64,000 bases of DNA from Saccoglossus kowalevskii (lineage: Eukaryota > Hemichordata > Enteropneusta > Harrimaniidae), in contig NW_003125395.1 of assembly GCF_000003605.2 (NCBI RefSeq), forward strand, positions 98,729 to 162,728, given 5' to 3'. Below the pieces are notes generated by a model. It worked only from the letters and a program-made list of their open reading frames with translations. It searched no databases and was not told the DNA's origin. The position numbers and the translations under genes were made by a program. Shown piece after piece: positions 51,566 to 64,000 of this stretch (position 1 is the stretch's first letter; the number at the start of each line of letters is the position of its first letter).

Positions 51566-52083
51566 CACACTTTGACCTTCAGTTCCAAATATATAGTACG
51601 TTTTCCCCCATGGGGTTTTATTTGTCGATATACACATCTGTGACCTTGGCCTTTGATCCTGTGCTGCTTCACAGTATTGTAACCAGGTCTTGTTGGCCAC
51701 ATGAGGAGCATGTGTGCAACGTTTGAAAGCTTTTCTCCTGTACTCATATTGTGAAAATAGATAAACGCATATAGTGACTTTGATCCTTGACTTTTTGTTC
51801 CCAAATGTAACATGAGTGACATGGGAAACATGTGTGCCATGCGTAAAGACATATTTCGTCCTTGTAGTGCTATACCAAACATTTATAAACGCATACATTC
51901 ACCTTGACCTTTGGCTTTCTATTGGAAATCTAACCGGATACACGGGGAACTAGTGTACGAAGTTTGAAGATGCTGCCAGATTCTCCTTCGAGTTTCATTG
52001 CGGTGAAAATACCGTTCAAACATACACAACAGTGTACGTGCGAAATTGAGCGCTCCACGGAACTGCTTCGCTCTGGTGCAGGT
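51566..52083. repeat. Tandem array of about 127-134-bp units
   Basis: Units begin with a TGACCTTNGNCCTT-type word at about 51640, 51774 and 51899, preceded by a partial unit near 51569. Each contains a CATGTGTGCNA..GTTTGAAAG-like middle and ends near AAATAGATAAACGCATA or a variant. After the last unit a GC-richer tail runs through GAGCGCTCCACGG to about 52083. Central arrays of similar size are known in non-autonomous elements of marine invertebrates (for example pearl/HINE types in bivalves); that link is only an analogy. The two frames of 107-131 codons lie wholly within the repeat. Confidence 0.65.
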
Positions 52084-55000
52084 AAGGATGAAGCAATACC
52101 TTGCTAAACGTAAATGAAATTCTCCATTAAAAACATAAATATTTACAAATATTTTTTCTCTGATGTTACGAATATTTATTTAAGCAAACATCGCATAACC
52201 CCATTCACATTTTCATGTATTCCAATACAGACGTCAGATATTTCTCTCTGGTCTATCACAATCAATTAAGAAGGAACTTATCAGATATATTCTCACGAGC
52301 ATGGAAGCTAAGGTCAATGGTAGTAAAAAATACGTCTCGATACAGCCCTTATGATCCACATGGGATGTAGTATTCTAGCTTGATCACTGACCCGCGTGTT
52401 CGATATATACAAGCAGAAATAATATAACCCTCAATTGAATTCCTTTCTCATAAATACAGTTAGCCGAAGGTACAAGCACGCTAAGCACACGTAAACAAAG
52501 CTGCAATCAGTGGAAAAACGGAATGCATTTCCACTTTTTGTAGGGTGATACTTTTCTAGCGGGACATTTTGTTATAGATCTATGTCGACACATTTTTTCC
52601 AAAATAAATCTATTGTCGTACAAAAAATAGTTAAACTGATCAGTTAACTTCATACAACTTAAAGACTAGCGTAGGTAACAATTATTTTCCAATATATGCC
52701 ATTCCAGTCAGAATGAAAGTGCGAGAATCAAATGAAACGAACCTGATTGAACATGACATTTCATGATGGAAATGTCCTATAACCCAGCATGAGGGGGATT
52801 GTAATTAATACATTCTTGTAGTGTGTGACTGCCTTGCTAGACAACTTTTGTCTTTCTCTGATTAACGAATAAAGGATTACTAACAATGCGCTGGCTGTAT
52901 CATCATTCCGCCAAACACTGAACAATATATTAAGCAACTATACGATTGAGCGAGTCTCGTATTCCCCGTCGCGTTTCGTGGCGTGATTACTCAATACTAG
53001 ATGGTCCATTCGTGGAACTGTCTACAACTAATTGATTACTCGTCTAAAGTCATCTTATCCCATTCGCATTGCTCGGGATAAGCAAGAATGTCAAAGCACG
53101 TCTACTGGTCCTTTCCCTCAGTGCGATTAATCAAGACTTTACACATAGATCAAACGATATTGTACGTGAAAGATGGAAATGACTACAGCTGTCAAGTCAG
53201 CAAGATCACTATTATCCGACTTTACACGTAATTTATTATATGCCGGAAACATACAGGCATTATCATTTCATACAATCTTCATGTTCACTTTGTTGTTTTT
53301 GTAATAAAATCAATAAAGAATATCGACGTAATCCGGGTACAAATCCCATTCTCTCATTGTCAAGTATTTGAATCTTTAGGTAATCATAGCTATAAATTAA
53401 TCTCAACAACATGTCGCCCTTAGTCTAAGTGAATTGATGTGACTTAGTTACACTTGACATTATAACGTTCACAATGAATAAACACATAATTAAGCTATAA
53501 ATAACCAAAGCAGAAATAACAGGTCAATGGATGTGGCTATGTGAATGGGGACACCGGTGATGAGTTTACAATTTCCGTGATATGAAAATCACATTCCCAC
53601 ATGACCTTTTATTCATTTAATGACGCAATAATAACAGAAAATAATGCACTTTAGTTACTTTTTATGAATCATTCAAATACTACAAAATATAGTATGAAAC
53701 ATTTATAATCGATATTTGTCTGTATTTCGTCACTTTATGTGTACATATCTGTGACAGTGTGCCGTTTTTTAATTAAAAATATAGATACATTCGTCGGACG
53801 TGATTTGTAAATTTGTTCGAACACCGATTTACACGCAGGAGAATTCCGACAACACCGCTGGAACAAAAATAAAAGTCACACAAAAAGAAGTTTAATTTTA
53901 GTCATATTTGTTAATATTTTGCTTCAAGATAATTATGCAATTATTTGTTTTTTTCCCTTGTGATTCTCTATCAAATTTTAATGCGTTCCAAAAAATTAAA
54001 AACACTGTAATTGAACATCCGATGTTAACCCAAACAATGTGAATCTCGCAAGACTCACCGCCAACGTTTTAAACTCGCTCAAGGCAAAATAACGTCAGAA
54101 ATATTGTGCTATCATTTGACGATCGAGGGTGGACATACGATTGTTAGCTGGAAATGGTTGAATCGGTTGTTTTAAGTCGGGCACCGTACGCGTTTGAAAT
54201 AATGAACAACATTTTCTAAATTTGAGACATTGCTTTCTATAAATAAATTATCAGTGGATTCTAGATTTCAATTTGTCTTGTGGTCAGAAGTCTGCTATTA
54301 CTCGAAGGCAGATCCCCTCATCAAAAAAAGGAAGAAGAGCAAAACAACCGATAAATAAATAAATCTCAAATAAAGAGCAGGTGTACCTTGTACTTGCTTT
54401 CGTATTGCGCATTGATCTATTGTGGCGTTACTTCACTGAAACGCAATGATCCCCACTATTTAGCTACTCTCTCCGCAAATACGGAAGGGACTGAATATCA
54501 AGATAGATTAAGGCGAAAGTAAGAAATGCTAGACATACGTTGGCATCTACATAGCATAAGAGTCTCTGGTTGATCTAAAGCATTTATCCAAATGCTAAGA
54601 ACGTAGGTTACGAACCACGAATGTAATTGTAAGTTTAAATGATGCCGACGGCCCACTTCATGGTGCACCGCACATTTGACAATTTTCGCATCCGCTTACA
54701 ATTATACTAACGAGTTTTATAAATAACTCTCGAGAACGAAATGAATGTACCGTTTGTTTGAGGTTTCAGTTGACACGGCATTGTCTACGCGACCACGTAT
54801 TGGGATAATTGCGTTTAACACAAGAACGCTTGTCGGTGCATTCACTGTTATAATTAATGACGGAAAATGTCGCCGTGTAGATATTTGTGTCTGTGCCTGG
54901 AGTAATCACCTTACGACGTACATCCAATTGTTGAGTGTATATTATCTTTGACTCGGAGACTCGTTAGGCGGCGGGTAACATTACGTGATCGATTGATGTT

Positions 55001-58000
55001 TTTGTTGTCATCGATAATATTGGACTTAGTTAAAAGACACACAACGAAGTATTCTAGGCACATCCTGTGTACGTGGAATCTTTACACATTCTTGCAATAG
55101 TCATTCACGCAGACACAGCATTTCCAATTGTCGAGTGTTTTTGTTGTTCATAATATGCCGTGTTGAGTTATGTTCATTTTATCACTGTCCCGTCTGGATA
55201 CTTCTGAAAACTTGGCATGGTAATCACGTACAGGAATCACCCAGTTGATAGTATTACAAACCAATCAGGGCGCGTATTATAAAAAAAAAAATACTTCAAC
55301 TAACATTATCAAGCATAAAACTAAGAAGATACAACTGTCCCGGGAATTTACCCTACACGTGAAATCGTATCAGGTTCAGGAAATATCTGGTAATTGTTGT
55401 CCTTAGTGACTATTCAAGTAGCCAGTCTTGTTTGCAGCAATGTCTCATTTTCAACAAAATGAAAATATTACAGCCAATGGTATATATTCTGTGTGTCAAA
55501 GGATCCCACTATAATTGAGGTAGAGGTAAAAAAGTGAAACAGTTGACAATAGTTGATGAAAGTATAAAAGTACAAATAGATTCGCTCATTAAATTATATT
55601 AAAGTATAATCCCTCGAGTGACATTAATCAAGTTTAACAGGTTAGTACAAGCGTTAGTCGAAAAATATGTCTTTTTCACCTTAGATTTCTATTAGTTATA
55701 GGATTAGTTATAATGGTGTGACGTCAGCCATTCAGCTGCCAAAAAGAGGCAGCGAAGAAATTACAACTCGGATGTAATGAATATCTACTTTTTTCAACAA
55801 GATAGATGCTTTCAAACAGTTTCAACATGTCAAATGACTAAAACATGATATGTTCGAAGCGATACACCAGCTCAGGAGGGTAGGCCGACTATACAGTGGC
55901 TGTCGACATTATTCATTTTATCACTAAAGTTTATGCTTACGTCATGTCCAATACACTATGGAAAACAGATAAAACAGTGTTGTGGCCGGTAGTTACTATA
56001 CCCCATCACTACGCAGAATAAAACACACGCCCTGATTCACACATTATTTACGTGCTGTCGACAAAGTTGTGGTAAACACGCTAATGAAGAATATCGATCA
56101 ATTCACAAATTAGGATTGCATAATTGGCGTTTTCACATAATTTAGAAACCAAAACGAAACGATAAAGCGATAAGGAAATTAAGGACGACGGGCCGCCCGT
56201 TATTGCGTGATAACAGGTTTACAACGTAATATTAACGCATTTGAGACCTTTATTTATGAGAACAATTCCATTTGGTCGTGTTATTTAAACATTTATCAAT
56301 TAATTCTCAACATCGCAATATTTCATGAGAAAAAAGGTAAGATAATGCGGGAGAATCATTATTGTTGTTATAAATCAGCATTATCAGAATTAAACAGAAT
56401 TTAGTAAATTGGGGGGGGGGTGTTGAAATGATTTTACTTGCAAATAGGGGAACGCATTATCGTATGACAATGTAAAGCTATGGCATCTTAGAAACCTATA
56501 ATTAAAAAAAATTATATATGGAAATTAGTTTATTTTATTAATTAAAGGACAACTACTTAATATCTGTAATTATATATATACAGCGAATAAAGGACGGAGA
56601 ACATATTATGTAATGGACTCGACTGAGTTTCGCAATATGGCGCGCTTCCTGTTCTGTCCTTTTATCGCGCAATAGTGTGTAATGCGAAGTCAGTTATTTT
56701 ATTATATTGGTAGCGTGAGAAATCGAAAATCAAATGTATGTGGTATTAACGTTACTCATAGAACGTTCATCAGCAAATTTCATCAGCAAATACGCTGATA
56801 GGTAGATAACTTTGGGGATAAAAATAAACAGAATTTTCCAAAAGTTCAAAAATTAATTTGGGTTACTCTGTTGTTAAACGTTTCCCGTCTTTGAAAATCA
56901 CGGTGATAAAGGTGTTAATAATGAGCGGAAACAATATAGTGTGTGCGTAGCGGTTCGAACTTTTACACTGTTTCAATGTATTGTTTGTTAATAATGTTAA
57001 CCTAATTTTAGTGACATATCTGAGTGTGCTGTAATAAATTTGTAAACCATTGAGAAAAAATATTGTGCTGACTAAAAAAAAATATCTGGCGATATGAGTA
57101 GATGGATAAACTAAATATTACGATCCCCATTGAGCCTAATAAAACCATCACGTTACAAAAATAGAATCGGAAAAAAAAAGACAAACTATTTCACATAATA
57201 ACATATACAAACCTTATATTCAATAATTCCCAGCCAACCTACAGTATTCCAATCATATCAATTTAACTACCCACTACCACATACATTGCACTCCGTGAAC
57301 TCTTCTTCACGAGACAAATAGAATGACTTGAATAGAGTTGATGTGACAGCTAGGTATATCAGAAAATGCTTTGGGATTTAAGGAGATGACCTTTTTTGCT
57401 GAGCGGGTGGATAACTTTGATTAGTTCGTTGATATAGTGCATTTGTCTTGTTATAATTCTTAGCTAGTTGTACACATTGAATGATAGGTATAAAGCTGAA
57501 GAATGTGAACATAGCACAAGAGTTAGATACCCGGTCTTCCTTCGATTTATTTCACAGGCATTAAGTATATCTAAGGTGCGGTCTGTAAGCAGAAGATAAC
57601 ATTTTGTATTTGATGTTTCTATTTGTAGCACGGCATTGTAGTAAAAAAAAGTCGCTGATTCAGCTCGTAGTATGAACGTATTTTGTTTGAAATGAATGCA
57701 AGCTTAAGCTGCGTGTGGGAAATTCCAGCTTCCATGAGTTTTGTTACTTTGACACGTCAATACAAAAAGATTTGTCGTATACCAACCATGCCCCATGTAC
57801 AACACCGGATGTGCTGGGAAGATGCAAATAGTATCGGCAGAATGAATGGCTTACACACGTAGTCTCTGACAATTAAACATTCCTTCGTCTAAATTGGTGG
57901 ACGTCATGTGGCTTTGGTAATATGAAAATGTAATACAGCGATACAATCGCGTCTAGCATCTGGCATGGCATGTGATCATTACAGCCCGCGCTATCTTGAT

Positions 58001-61000
58001 GTTCAGAATGACTTGAGTTGCCGTTATTCATTTATCCGTCGAATCCACTTAGATTTGAAAAGTAGTATTGAGGTTCTGTTTTCCTCATGTAATAATTTAA
58101 TCCATCCTATAACTCGTTCACTGCAATAAGGCCATGGCACATGAGAAATGGTCAAATTCCTTCGTGAATGAAAGGGTTTTCCTTTTCGACGGACATCATT
58201 GACTTGTAGACAAATATAGCTTCTTGGTCGTTTGCCATGACGTCATATATCCATTCACCGACTTAACCATGCATTGTTTGTTTATTTATTTATTTATTTG
58301 GTGAATATTGGTGTATGTTATAGGACTCGGCAATTTCCGTTTCGAACTATTAAATTCTGATTATGTCCGATTTTATGGAAACTCCTGGTGAACAAATACC
58401 TACAAATACCTAAATATAATCAGCTCTCAGCGTAAATGGCCGCCGAAATCTCGCTCAGAGCGCCAGAGCCACGAGACTTGTTCTCCCCAACCTCTTAAAT
58501 AGTGTGCCGTTCTCCCGTAACACCACGACCACTAATACCATGCTACATAGCCCAATAGAACAGTGACGCAATAACGAGAAGAAATATATCACTATTTAAT
58601 ATACCAAATGTGTCTATCTAACTCTCTATGCGTTATAGGCGGTCATTTGCATCTAAAGTTTATTCGACTGTTATATAGCATAGTGGATTCATGAAAACTT
58701 TTATTATCGTGTCATCTTCCATATTTGTGATACAAACTAACTGTAAAACTGTACCAACTGTGGAATAATGCCAATGTATTTAACATCGGAAAACACGACA
58801 GCTCACTGTAAGATAAGGCACGGTACAATGCTGAGTATGATCTTCGCCAGGAAACAATGCATTGCTATTACAATATATACCATTGAATCGAATAGCGATT
58901 ATATTGTATATTTAAAGCGCGGTGGTCGTCGCACAGCGCGAATTTCATGTAAATAAATAATTTTACACGCGTTGTATACGTCGCTATGAGTCTCATATCG
59001 AACAGAACCCGACACGACGACTGCCGCCCATTTAACGTATAGTGAACGTTTTACATTTACGAATATATGTGCAATTGAAAAAAAAACATGTAGGCAAAAT
59101 TTCTGACGGCCCATTGTAATAAAACACTAATGAGGCGAATTTGTATGATTGCAAAAATGACAGCTCAAAATAGACAATAATTGAAAATTGTCCTTTTTGC
59201 AAATCACCGGTGCAATTCTTGTAAATCAACCACCTAAAGCAGAGTACACTTGAAGTTGCCGACAGATTAAATAAAAATATCGCTTTCTCATGGCGTGGAA
59301 ATGCCATGAAATGAAGTCGTGATGTAGTTATATATTATAATAGTGCGTAGGTTTGGAGATGATATGAGACTTGATTTGAAACACAATTAAAAAAAAAACT
59401 AAAAAAAAACGGTAAGATCTGGACACCATTATATGTTCAAGGGTCCAATGGATTTACGTCTCAGTTCCCATCTCTTGGACAACACTTAACCATAAAACTA
59501 CTAAATTTAACTGTATTTTCACTTCAAAATACGAATGGGATTATAACTATAATAACCTTGGAAACGAAATAGTTTACACTGATTTCCCTCGTTTATTCAA
59601 ACCGAAACAGGATATTTATTTTGACGTGACAATTATCTTCACTATAATCTATCTGAACCCAAGTTAGCCTATACTGCTGTGCCGTCGGCAGAGTTCCTAT
59701 TAAATGCCAATAAACGGCATCTAATCGCCAATGCAACATAACTTTGTTGTTGTAATACAGTATGATGAAGTGCTAATAGCGTAGTCAATTTAAATTTATT
59801 GAAATGTATATTACTTCTAATTGGCTGAATAATATTAACGACAGCCCAATCAAAATATGCAAATCTAATAACGTGGCTGTGAATTGAAGAATTATATTAA
59901 ATGTTTCGCTTTAGTTGATTTAGTAAGAACGTACACGTCTTCATATTGGTGTGCAACATATGGCATTTCCTCACATATGGCAAAAATAAGAGGATATCAG
60001 TTCTAATTCGTGTTTTATTCCGTGTTTCCCGATGCATAAGCGACGCAGCGAATGGTATGCTTTGTTGTTGTTTCAGCCCTAAGGGATGTACTAGGAAAAC
60101 CTCTTAACGGTGTTTCGATTTATATCACGATAGGTCTCAACAAGCTAATCAGATTGCTATAAGAAGTCAATTTAAATCATATTACATCTGTGTATTTACT
60201 TTGGTATTACATATATTTGCTATGCCAGGAGTTGTCTCTTCTGGCTTATTTATGTGCAAATTACAAGTGCGTTTTACCAGGTGAATTTTGATGTTGGCAT
60301 CAGCCAGACACAGTCAAACCTAAACAACAAGGTTCCCTATTGTGTCTGTGGCAAAATTAATCATTGTAGGGGTTGGAACCCCAATGACACCCTAATTTAT
60401 CCAAGTACTTTAATAGAATTTCCATCTATTTGTCCAGTCTATATTCATTTTCCCTGGAAAAATTTGAAACAGAACATATCTGTGCACTTTTTATAGTTTA
60501 TTGTGTCACGTAATGCATACCAATACTATATAAAAATCTCTCATTTCTGGAAATTAACCCCAAATCGAATTTGTGAAATGTTTATGAATATTTTATAAAT
60601 ATTAATGTGCAATGCTGTGAATATGCTACATAGTTTAATTATTTCTCTGCATGGCAATTTGACACTATCATGAAATTTGTTTTTACGAATGTAATAGCCT
60701 TTATATGTAAACGATATTGTTGCAAGAGATGAATGCTTTATATTTCAAACCTTAATACAATTTTAGACAGAAGAACTGATTTTGTAATGGTGGATTTACA
60801 GTGTTCAGCTTTGGCACAATTTCCACAATCTCCGGTCACAATGTGATTGAATTACCAATTGATTCAAGGAAACAAACAAAACAAATCACGTTTATAATTT
60901 CAAACCAGTAAGTGAAACATAATCAAATAGATTCTGCTTGGAACCTGAGATCCACATCATACAAGTGACATTGATACCATCTGAGATTATTAGCCTTACA

Positions 61001-61129
61001 ATATTTAACCACAAGCTGTTTGTCATCTATGGGGAATTCATTTTTTTTTCATATTGTTACAAACTATAAAAAATCGCCCAAATTAAATTGTAATACTTTG
61101 CTGAAACGGCATGGTTGTTACTTACAACA
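52084..61129. other. Intergenic, no gene seen
   Basis: AT-rich DNA. Visible sites: CRE palindromes at 55719-55726 and 58238-58245; a G10 run at about 56411-56420; a short (TTTA)n near 58278; an 8-bp-arm hairpin GACATTTC/GAAATGTC near 52757; and a tight hairpin with GGGGTT/AACCCC arms at 60369-60382. Confidence 0.5.
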
Positions 61130-61139
61130 AATCTGACCG

Positions 61140-61345
61140 TTGCATTGTAAAAGTGTTTTAAAATTTGACACTTTAAAATCATTTTTAAGTGTTTTATAAT
61201 TCAACACATAAAGTGTTTTCTTTATTACAACACTACTGTTTTAAACCATTTTTTTTATATTGTTTTGGGGTAAAATATTTAAAGTGTATATAAGCTTGTT
61301 CGCACTTTAAAAACACTTAAAATTGTTATAATCTGCATAATTACG
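61140..61345. promoter_or_regulatory. Cluster of AAGTG/CACTT motifs
   Basis: Within about 200 bp the AAGTGT word or its complement appears at least seven times, often followed by TTTA, including TTAAGTG and CACTTAA, which match the NK2-class homeodomain consensus. Imperfect inverted pairs are present (near 61186 against 61316). It could be an enhancer-like cluster or a worn AT-rich MITE. Confidence 0.3.
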
Positions 61346-62299
61346 AAAAAGTGTATATGATGAAAGCACCTGTAGTCGGTATTTTTGATTGCAACATTTC
61401 GAAAATGTTTTTGCACATAAAACAAAAGACAGTTATTGTAAGGAATAATACAAGTTTTTCTTTGAACAAATTAAGTCCTTGACTTATGTGCAGCTGAATA
61501 GGCCTGGTGTACATGAAACTTGTGCTCGTGAAACTGTAGAAACTTTAATAGAATCAGCCCCTAAACCAGAGTAGTGTGAAATTTTAATTTAACTAATTTT
61601 AATTTTATCTAACCTGATTTCTCTTGGCACATAGTACGGGGACAACCAACGATCATCCATTCCAATATTATCAAAATCATCTCATCCGCTCTTTTGAATT
61701 TTCTTCAAGTCCAGTAAATAAAGTGCGATATTTGAATCAGAAATGTGTGATGTTAAATATTATTATAAGTTGTTTTAAAGTAAAAACATATGGATTAACG
61801 CACATGTAATGTGCTAACGAAAATATTGTCACTCACAAGTAACACAAATTAAACTGCATTTTCCTATAATATTTATTTGGTATAACTCAGATCATTGTGT
61901 CCGGGGGATATCGGCAAGGAATTCTCAGGTCCTGGTATAACCAGCACATAATGAAATGAATGTCTGCAAATGACAATGCAGTACACATTTGCCGACGCCT
62001 ACTCTATCAATTACATTTTCCATACGTTTTGTAAGGGAGTAACAATACCATAACTTCAAGTTTATTTACGAGGATCCCTTCTGGTTCCGGTATTTCCCAA
62101 GAGAATCTAAAAAGCATTCGGTCCAAGTTGTTGCTATTTCTTTAACGAATATGCCACCTGTCCACTAGCCCCCGATAATATAATCCAAATATTGAATAAA
62201 CATGTGTGGAGCCCCAACAATTGTAACAGACAGTTAGTGCAGAGGCCCTATGTAAACCCGATGTAATTGATAAACTAGATATCCAAGTAGGGAGCTCTG
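61346..62299. other. Intergenic, nothing recognised
   Basis: AT-rich, with no credible gene before the retroelement fossil. Confidence 0.5.
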
Positions 62300-64000
62300 G
62301 TAGAATTAAGTTGACTATCAAGTTAACTTAATATTGTAGTCTTGTGTTATAGGCAGTCATTGTTAGTTAGTTAGTTATTAATTAATATTTAGTAATGGAG
62401 GTAGTCACTAACGCACTGTAACTATTATTATATATCAGTATTTATAGTTAGATAGCAATTAGATAATATAACTTATACTCCATGTACAAGAGAAGCTAGA
62501 CAATTAGTAGATAGGAGGCACTTAAGTCAGTCACACTGTAGACAGACCAGCAAGGGATTAACATATGTTCTAGCAGCTCTCTCATACTCCACTGTGTGAT
62601 CTATATATACCTCATTGAATAAACCCAACTATTATACACTTGTATTCAAAACCATTTCAGCCAAGCGACTGGGCTTCCAGAGACGAACTACCATCAACAG
62701 TGAAGTAGAGTGGGCAACTCCAAGAGCAAGTAGTAAAGATAACTGTGAGACATTCTTCGTAAACGTTCGTCATGTTTAGTCCAGCAGTGGAATAAACTCT
62801 ACTGGCGGTGAGTGCACAGTTATATACTCTAGACATTGACAGTCTTACTGCAGTTTTTGACCAGGGAAGACAAATTATGCCATCATTGGCGATATCCACC
62901 TTTATTTAGAGGGGAACTGGTCTGACGCCTTGAAAGATGGTGGTTTGTCAGTTCTGGTAGATTTGTTTGAAACCATAATCAAATTGATTGAGAAACAAAG
63001 GGTGGCAAAACTCATCAGTTAATGAGACCCCAGGAAAACCCCAAGTATAAACAAAACTGCCACAGAATTATGAAGCAATACAGTTGCAATTGTCGGAACT
63101 CACCAAGGCTACTGAAGGGATTAGTAGTGATACTGTGAAAAAGAAATCATTGAAGGTGTGATTAGGGCTATCAGTAGCCTACTTGGAAAGTCCAATCTAT
63201 TTGACACCTCCTCGCTTAAGGTCACTTCCTAAAGCATATTACAGGGAAAGGAAGGCCAAAGAACTGTACCATGGTCATAGTAGGGCAACTCAGGACCATA
63301 CGTAACTTTCTATTTCGCATACCTGGCCTTCGACAATGAGTTATACTTGCATCCAAAGCTTCTGATGCTACTATTAAAAATAAAGAAGTGAGCATTTTAA
63401 AGCTGAATGCAAGTCAACAAGGAGACAAGCGGGAAACGAAGATTGGCCACCCATATGGAGTAACCAGGCCTCAAGGCCACTCCCAAACTTGTAACAATTG
63501 CCGGAAACAAGACCAAGACATAAGTCAACAATGTTCTGCTTGTAATGCTGGTGCATACTGTTCCATCGACGAAGGGGACCAACAAATCCCAAAGTAGAAG
63601 TATTGAGCACACTTTTTGATCAACTTATAAAGCCTCTATTGGGATACCCTGACTTCAAAAAACCTTGCACCTTAGTTACGGATGCTTCAAAAGATGGTTT
63701 AGGGGCTGTGTTATATCAAAGACAGGATGGCAAATTAGTTGTAATAGGATACAGATCAAGAACTCTGACAACTGCTGAACAGAATTATCACATGCATTCT
63801 GGAAAACTAAAATTTCTCGCACTGAAATGGGGTGTCACAGAGAAATTCAGAGACTATTTATCATTTATTGTTTATACAGACAACAATCAATACGTCCTAA
63901 CGACAGCCAAGCTGAATGCAACAGGACACAGATGGGTAGCAGATTTGGCAGACTTCTATTATATGATAAAATATAGACCAGGCCGATCTAACACTGATGC
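62300..64000 (+). mobile_element. Ty3/gypsy LTR-retrotransposon fossil, broken, cut by window edge
   Basis: Parts in order. An LTR-like stretch (left limit uncertain, to about 62660) has a TATATATA box near 62602 and an AATAAA at 62618-62623. A leader and possible gag-like region follows (to about 63600), with a Cys-rich patch CNNCRKQDQDISQQCSACNA. The end of reverse transcriptase and RNase H occupy about 63600-64000, with the motifs LVTDASKDGLGAVLYQ, SRTLTTAEQNY and YTDNN and the trailing IKYRPGRSNTDA typical of Ty3/gypsy. The element is clearly broken with several breaks. The RNase H part is still well preserved, which suggests moderate age. The second LTR and the integrase lie outside the window if they exist. 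Confidence 0.85.

Larger units (their letters stand above)
386..58245. promoter_or_regulatory. Scattered CRE palindromes (TGACGTCA), at least 13
   Basis: Exact matches start at 386, 872, 2193, 6314, 8312, 11749, 23779, 25792, 29906, 31193, 38792, 55719 and 58238. The word binds CREB/ATF-type bZIP factors in animals. The span given is only the outer limit of the set, not one continuous element. Confidence 0.6.

Noticed and set aside
51503-51898. 131- and 107-codon minus-strand frames
   Set aside because: Lie inside the tandem array and repeat with its units; no known protein.
62657-63612. Minus-strand frames over the retroelement
   Set aside because: Opposite-strand shadows of the Ty3/gypsy fossil.

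Overview
The window is eukaryotic, AT-rich (about 64% A+T by eye) and gene-poor. It has spliceosomal signals, long introns or intergenic DNA, many microsatellites and several kinds of mobile-element remnant. CpG is not visibly depleted and CpG-containing palindromes are common. Together with a class A G-protein-coupled receptor and a Ty3/gypsy-type fossil, this suggests an invertebrate metazoan (marine deuterostome or lophotrochozoan); the sequence does not let me go further.

Layout. 1-1.8 kb: a CA microsatellite, a small hairpin cluster and a 1.15-kb non-autonomous element with about 180-bp terminal inverted repeats and a 10-bp target duplication (Mutator-like architecture). 1.8-8.5 kb: mostly non-coding, with weak orphan frames and one decayed, unrecognised coding remnant near 5.5-6.05 kb. 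8.5-9.15 kb: a compound tetramer-based satellite. 9.2-22 kb: non-coding, with a pentanucleotide array, a tiny TTAA-flanked hairpin element, one plausible internal exon at 13.4 kb, a tRNA-like SINE scrap and short tandem duplications. 22.05 and 34.29 kb: two inverted copies of a 155-bp MITE-like repeat on either side of the only convincing gene.

That gene, at 28.47-29.41 kb on the plus strand, encodes a 315-residue rhodopsin-family receptor in one coding exon, with a splice acceptor just before the start codon and two poly(A) signals downstream. It has the seven-helix layout and NPILY, but lacks the canonical DRY, CWxP, TM3 cysteine and TM5 proline.

36.4 kb: a second, short element with the same terminal sequence as the 1.15-kb one and a 9-bp target duplication. 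44.26-44.72 kb: a repeat built from a degenerate TGTCTGAAAAGGGGT-like motif. 51.5-52.1 kb: about three units of a 127-134-bp tandem repeat. 52-62 kb: non-coding, ending in a cluster of AAGTG/CACTT motifs. 62.3-64 kb: the left part of a broken Ty3/gypsy LTR-retrotransposon fossil that runs off the edge.

The window as a whole is strikingly rich in the full CRE palindrome TGACGTCA (at least 13 copies, against about 0.7 expected from base composition). Several copies sit inside longer inverted repeats, and one lies inside the 1.15-kb element. No operon, CRISPR array or defence-like gene system is present. The observations most worth following are the atypical receptor, the two MITE families (one carrying promoter-like DNA) and the CRE excess.
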